DNA from: Eggerthellaceae bacterium UBA5906
GTDB taxonomy: Bacteria; Actinomycetota; Coriobacteriia; Coriobacteriales; Eggerthellaceae
NCBI GenBank assembly: GCA_002431805.1
Contig: DJEE01000054.1
Span: 1-15,533, forward strand
Reading direction: 5' to 3'
DNA: 15,533 bases
Position 1 is the first letter of the stretch, and each line of letters opens with the position of its first letter. The position numbers and the translations under genes were made by a program. The notes under the pieces were generated by a model that was given only the letters and a program-made list of their open reading frames with translations, was not told where the DNA came from and did no database searches. Positions 12,358-15,533 of the stretch are shown in pieces.

Positions 12358-13995
12358 GTGACGTACAACCGTACATATACGCATGCCGCCGGTATGTCCG
12401 GCGGCGTTTCTTATCGCCCGGGGGCTGCGCATGCCGCCGGGCGTGCGTCTTCTCGCAGTGTCGAGCAGGCCGCAGCGGCTGCCGCTGCGGCATATGGTGT
12501 TAACGTGGGCAAAAGCGGCGCTTCGCGCTCGGAAAATTCCGGTGCGCTTTCCGTTTCCGCGGCTATGGCGCTTGCGAAAGGTGCGCTTGAGGGCGTGACG
12601 GTGCGCCTGGTAGGCGAGGTGTCCGAGCTGTCGAACAAGCCCGGCTACAAAGCCGTGTACTTCACCGTGAAGGACAAGTCGGCAAGCCTTCCGTGCATGA
12701 TGTGGAACAATCGCTTTCGCGCTTCGGGTGTGCAGGTGGGCGTGGGGCAGCTTGTGGAGCTTACGGGGCGTTTCACGCTGTATGCGGCAAAGGGTCGCAT
12801 GAACTTCGACGTGTTCTCCATTTCCCTTGCTGGCGAGGGCCAGCTGCGCTTGCAGGTAGCAAATCTGGCGCGCAAGCTGCAGGCCGAAGGGCTTATGGAC
12901 CCTGCTCGTAAGCTGCCGGTGCCTGCCTACCCACTTACCATCGGCGTGGTTACCAGCCCACGTGGTGATGCGGTGCACGATGTGTTGCGAACGTTGCGGC
13001 GCAGGTTCCCCGTGGCGCGCGTGCTGTTCGCCGGCGTTGCCGTTGAAGGGCCGCAGGCGCCGGCGGGCATCGTGGAGGGCATGCGTGCGGTGGTGCATGC
13101 AGGTGCCGAAGTGGTGCTGGTGGTGCGCGGCGGCGGATCGTATGAGGACCTTATGCCGTTTAACGACGAGTTTCTGGCGCGCATGATTGTGAAATGCCCC
13201 GTGCCTGTGGTTACCGGCATCGGGCACGAGCCCGACACGTCCATCGCCGACATGGTGGCCGACCTGCGTGCGTCAACGCCCACGGCGGCGGCTGAAAAGG
13301 TAAGCCCCGCTCGTGAAAGCCTTGATGCGCTGTTTGCCGCCCGCGGCGGCAGCTTGAACACGTGTGCGCAGCGCTGCTTGGAGCGCGCTTGCGCTCAGGT
13401 CGACCGCGTTGCCGAACGTCCCGTGTTCAGCGATGCTAACGCGCTTTTGGCGGCACCTGCACAAGGTCTTGACCTTGCGGCCGAGCGCCTGTCGCGTGCC
13501 TTGCCCTCAAGCCTGGATAAGGATCGTGCACAGGTTCAGCGCTTGGCTGAGCGTCTGGCAACGGCACTTCCTACTGCCGTGTCTGTCGATGCCGCCGCGC
13601 TGAAGCGCCAACGTGAGCGGCTTTCCCAGGTGCTCCCGCAGCGCACACAGCAGCTGTATGTGCAAGTTGAGCGCGATCGCGAACGGCTGGTGCGCGCGTT
13701 ACCGCAAGCCTCTGCGCGTGCGGCCGGGCAGCTTGACCTTGAGCGGCAGCGTCTTGCTGCTGTGGGCAGTGCGCTTCCGCAGCGCTTTGAGCGTCAAATC
13801 GGCGTTGCGGCGGCGCAGCTTGAAGCGCTCTCGCCGCTTGCGGTGCTTGGGCGCGGCTATGCCATCGCGCGCGACGAAGCGGGCGCGGTGGTGAAAACGG
13901 TCGCAAACGCTCCCGTTGGCAGCTCCGTTGCCGTGACGGTGTCCGACGGCGTGCTTGCGTGCCGCGTGGAAGACGCCAAACCCGCTTGTTCGTAA
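12358..13995 (+). CDS. xseA: Exonuclease VII large subunit
   Basis: XseA is the catalytic subunit of exonuclease VII, which degrades single-stranded DNA from both ends without needing divalent metal. From GTG 12358 the protein has 545 residues, longer than the usual 400-460. After an Ala/Gly/Ser-rich tail (1-63) come the OB-fold (about 64-160, LSVSAAMALAKGALEG...VGEVSEL) and the catalytic domain: SPRGDAVHDVL (Asp208), VVRGGGSYEDL (Arg257) and GIGHEPDTSIADMVADLRAS (His290, Asp293), which match residues essential in E. coli. A coiled-coil arm contains four 22-residue repeats (378-465). The conserved end SPLAVLGRGYAIARDE closes the fold. The start is uncertain: no SD is seen, and ATG 12394, GTG 12505 and ATG 12565 are alternatives. 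xseB follows after 26 bp. Confidence 0.93.
   Translation: MTYNRTYTHAAGMSGGVSYRPGAAHAAGRASSRSVEQAAAAAAAAYGVNVGKSGASRSENSGALSVSAAMALAKGALEGVTVRLVGEVSELSNKPGYKAVYFTVKDKSASLPCMMWNNRFRASGVQVGVGQLVELTGRFTLYAAKGRMNFDVFSISLAGEGQLRLQVANLARKLQAEGLMDPARKLPVPAYPLTIGVVTSPRGDAVHDVLRTLRRRFPVARVLFAGVAVEGPQAPAGIVEGMRAVVHAGAEVVLVVRGGGSYEDLMPFNDEFLARMIVKCPVPVVTGIGHEPDTSIADMVADLRASTPTAAAEKVSPARESLDALFAARGGSLNTCAQRCLERACAQVDRVAERPVFSDANALLAAPAQGLDLAAERLSRALPSSLDKDRAQVQRLAERLATALPTAVSVDAAALKRQRERLSQVLPQRTQQLYVQVERDRERLVRALPQASARAAGQLDLERQRLAAVGSALPQRFERQIGVAAAQLEALSPLAVLGRGYAIARDEAGAVVKTVANAPVGSSVAVTVSDGVLACRVEDAKPACS
12380..12440 (+). repeat. 13-bp direct repeat and GC-rich hairpin at the xseA 5' end
   Basis: CGCATGCCGCCGG occurs at 12380-12392 and 12428-12440, in frame (48 bp), encoding HAAG both times. 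The first copy forms a perfect 8-bp hairpin (12385-12392 with 12398-12405, loop TATGT) followed by GTTTCTT, which looks like a weak terminator after yugP. Confidence 0.55.
13489..13752 (+). repeat. Four tandem 22-residue repeats in the XseA arm
   Basis: Residues 378-465 of XseA divide exactly into four units of 22 residues, each beginning L-x-x-[AV]-L-P and ending in a basic R-x-x-R or ER pattern (LSRALP, LATALP, LSQVLP, LVRALP). A fifth, degenerate unit (LAAVGSALP) follows. At DNA level the repeats are diverged, so they are old and maintained by selection on protein sequence. Confidence 0.8.
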
Positions 13996-14021
13996 CGTTC
14001 GTTCCGGAAAGGATGCATCAT

Positions 14022-14279
14022 ATGGAAACCGCCGAGAATCAAAAACCCATTGAAGAGCTTACGTTTCGTGAGGCCATGGCCGAGCTTGACGGCATCGTGG
14101 GCGTGCTGGAGTCCAATACGCTTGAGCTGGAGGACAGCCTTGCCAAATACGAGCGCGGCGTAGCCTTGCTGCGTGCGCTGCAAGGGCGCTTGTCCGATGC
14201 GCAGCAAAAAGTTGACGTGCTGATGGGCCAGCTTGAGCCTGAGGTGTCCGACGCCACGCGCGACACCACGCTGTCGTAG
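14022..14279 (+). CDS. xseB: Exonuclease VII small subunit
   Basis: XseB binds the coiled-coil arm of XseA and is needed for exonuclease VII activity. The 85-residue protein is of standard size and is helical, with the family pattern LTFREAMAELDGIVGVLESN (about 14-33), then LELEDSLAKYERGVALL (35-51) and a coiled coil to about 72. ATG 14022 is chosen for AAAGGA (14008-14013, 8-base spacer); ATG 14013 overlaps the SD. It lies 26 bp after xseA and is surely co-transcribed. The frame is open back to 13959 but without SD. Confidence 0.95.
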   Translation: METAENQKPIEELTFREAMAELDGIVGVLESNTLELEDSLAKYERGVALLRALQGRLSDAQQKVDVLMGQLEPEVSDATRDTTLS

Positions 14280-14333
14280 AACCGCTTGCCGATGTGCTGC
14301 CTGGTTGCGGGTGCGCTTCGGGGTAGTGCCCGC

Positions 14334-14339
14334 TACAAT
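14334..14339 (+). promoter_or_regulatory. Candidate -10 box for ackA
   Basis: TACAAT matches five of six positions of TATAAT and sits 36 bp before the ackA start. No good -35 is visible at 16-18 bp. An 8-bp stem with two G-U pairs (14307-14314 with 14326-14333) abuts it. ackA may be expressed separately from xseAB. Confidence 0.4.
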
Positions 14340-14375
14340 GGTTGCTCGAACAATAACGCTTAAGGAGGCAGGCCG

Positions 14376-15533
14376 TTGAACGTTTTGGTTATCAATGCAG
14401 GTTCGTCCTCGCTGAAATACCAGCTCATCAATGTTGAAACTCATACGCTCATGGCCAAGGGCATTTGTGAACGCGTTGGCAGCGCCCAGGCGTTCCACAA
14501 GCATGGACTTGACGAAAACGAAGTGGTCATCGACGCGAAGATGGCCAATCATGACGACGCCATGGCGTTGGTGCTCGATTCGCTGGTTTCCGGCGACGAC
14601 GCGGCCATTTCGTCGCTTTCCGAGATTGACGCCGTGGGTCATCGCATCGTGCAGGGCGGCAAGTATTTCGACCGCTCCGTGCTTATCGATGACGATGTCA
14701 TCGCGAAAATCGACGAACTGGCTGAACTTGCGCCGCTTCACAACGGGGCAGCGCTTATGGGCATTCATGCCTGCCAGAAGCACATGCCGGGCGTTCCTAT
14801 GGTTGCAGTGTTCGACACCTCGTTTTTCCAGACGTTGCCGCCGAAGGCGTATATGTACCCGCTTCCCTATGAACTGTACGAAAAGTACGCCATCCGCAAG
14901 TACGGCGCGCACGGCACCTCGCATCGCTACATTTCCGAACGTGCGGCCGCGGTACTTGATGAGCCGCTTGAGGACTTGAAGCTTATCACGCTGCATTTGG
15001 GCAACGGCTGTTCCGCGTCGGCTATCGACCACGGTGTGGCCGTTGACACCTCGATGGGCCTCACGCCCCTTGACGGCTTGATGATGGGCACGCGCTGCGG
15101 TGCCATCGACCCTGCCATCGTGCCGTTTGTCATGGAGCACGAAAACCTTACCGCCGCCGAAATGAACGACCTGATGAACAAGCAATCGGGTTTGCTGGGC
15201 ATTTCCGGCGTGTCGAACGACCTGCGCAGCGTGCGTTCCGCTTCAGAAGAAGGCAACGAGCGCGCGATGCTGGCGTACGACATGTTCTCGAACTCGGTGA
15301 AAAAGTACATCGGCCAGTACATTGCCGTTATGGGCGGCGTGGACGCTATCGTGCTTACGGCGGGCGTAGGCGAGAACTGCGAGAAAATGCGCCGTATGAT
15401 TTTCTCGGGCCTGCAACCGCTTGGCATCGTGCTTGACGAGGAGAAAAATCGTCATCGCGGTTTCGAGCGCATCATCTCCACCGACGATTCTGCCGTGCAG
15501 ATCATCATCATCCCCACGAACGAGGAGTACATG
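14376..15533 (+). CDS. ackA: Acetate kinase (3' end beyond window)
   Basis: Acetate kinase interconverts acetyl phosphate + ADP and acetate + ATP, giving substrate-level ATP in fermentation. The 386 codons visible carry VLVINAGSSSLKYQL (Asn7), AVGHRIVQGG (Arg90), VAVFDTSF (Asp147), YGAHGTSH (His179), LHLGNGCS (207-214), DTSMGLTPLDGLMMGTRCG (Arg240) and TAGVGEN. The window ends just after the conserved TNEE motif, so perhaps 10-15 residues are missing. The start is TTG 14376, supported by a perfect SD TAAGGAGG (14361-14368, 7-base spacer) and MNVLVINAGS at the family N-terminus. A phosphotransacetylase gene, its usual partner, is not upstream. Confidence 0.97.
   Translation, partial: MNVLVINAGSSSLKYQLINVETHTLMAKGICERVGSAQAFHKHGLDENEVVIDAKMANHDDAMALVLDSLVSGDDAAISSLSEIDAVGHRIVQGGKYFDRSVLIDDDVIAKIDELAELAPLHNGAALMGIHACQKHMPGVPMVAVFDTSFFQTLPPKAYMYPLPYELYEKYAIRKYGAHGTSHRYISERAAAVLDEPLEDLKLITLHLGNGCSASAIDHGVAVDTSMGLTPLDGLMMGTRCGAIDPAIVPFVMEHENLTAAEMNDLMNKQSGLLGISGVSNDLRSVRSASEEGNERAMLAYDMFSNSVKKYIGQYIAVMGGVDAIVLTAGVGENCEKMRRMIFSGLQPLGIVLDEEKNRHRGFERIISTDDSAVQIIIIPTNEEYM

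Noticed and set aside
11430..12368. Minus-strand open frame of 312 codons opposite yugP
   Set aside because: The sense strand encodes a clear HEVGH peptidase; the antisense translation shows no domain and crosses the REP-like element.
14307..14333. Hairpin between xseB and ackA as a terminator
   Set aside because: The stem is 8 bp with two G-U pairs and no U-tract, and it runs into a -10-like box. It is more likely incidental.
13857..15185. Long minus-strand open frame (442 codons) opposite xseA/xseB/ackA
   Set aside because: It lies antisense to three well-supported genes, its translation is His/Arg-rich without motifs, and it has no credible start signal. It results from high GC codon bias.

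Overview
The window is about 15.5 kb of GC-rich, gene-dense bacterial chromosome. It carries housekeeping and DNA-processing genes, with no rRNA, tRNA, CRISPR array, prophage or insertion sequence. The gene content and protein style suggest a Gram-positive anaerobe of the Actinomycetota, most likely class Coriobacteriia (Eggerthellaceae-like). Supporting signs are folate-dependent TrmFO, acetate kinase, GTG/TTG starts, strong Shine-Dalgarno (SD) sites and actinobacterial GC content. This placement is an inference from style; no marker gene here fixes the genus.

Left block (about 100-6777, all +). RNase HII (rnhB) is followed by a 331-bp gap with a strong hairpin and a possible 30-codon ORF. 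Then comes a compact operon: YraN-like nuclease, YifB/ComM, DprA, TrmFO and a XerC-type recombinase. The genes overlap or nearly touch (TGATG, ATGA and 11-bp overlaps). YifB/ComM and DprA are the two cytosolic proteins that process incoming single-stranded DNA in natural transformation. A TGGTATGCT extended -10 just before the trmFO ATG suggests an extra, leaderless promoter inside the operon.

Middle block (about 6806-10116). Two minus-strand genes are a cysteine-rich YgbA_NO-family protein and an unrecognised single-pass membrane protein, separated by a clear minus-strand terminator. Divergent from them, a yybP-ykoY-type manganese riboswitch (8129-8259) with an overlapping intrinsic terminator precedes a TerC-family metal exporter gene, which points to manganese-induced export. 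A bidirectional terminator separates terC from a convergent diacylglycerol-kinase-family lipid kinase.

Right block (about 10186-15533, all +). RNase D is followed by a REP-like element with 29-nt inverted arms and a duplicated 20-nt flank. Then come a YugP-type membrane zinc peptidase with a structured 5' leader, both exonuclease VII subunits (xseA, xseB), and acetate kinase, which runs off the window edge about a dozen codons before its usual end. The XseA C-terminal arm contains four clean 22-residue repeats that could be XseB docking units.

The most informative non-coding element is the riboswitch with its interleaved divergent promoters. I found no wholly new multi-gene system. The least explained parts are the membrane protein divergent from terC, the REP-like element, the N-terminal tails on YraN and XseA, and the leader structures.
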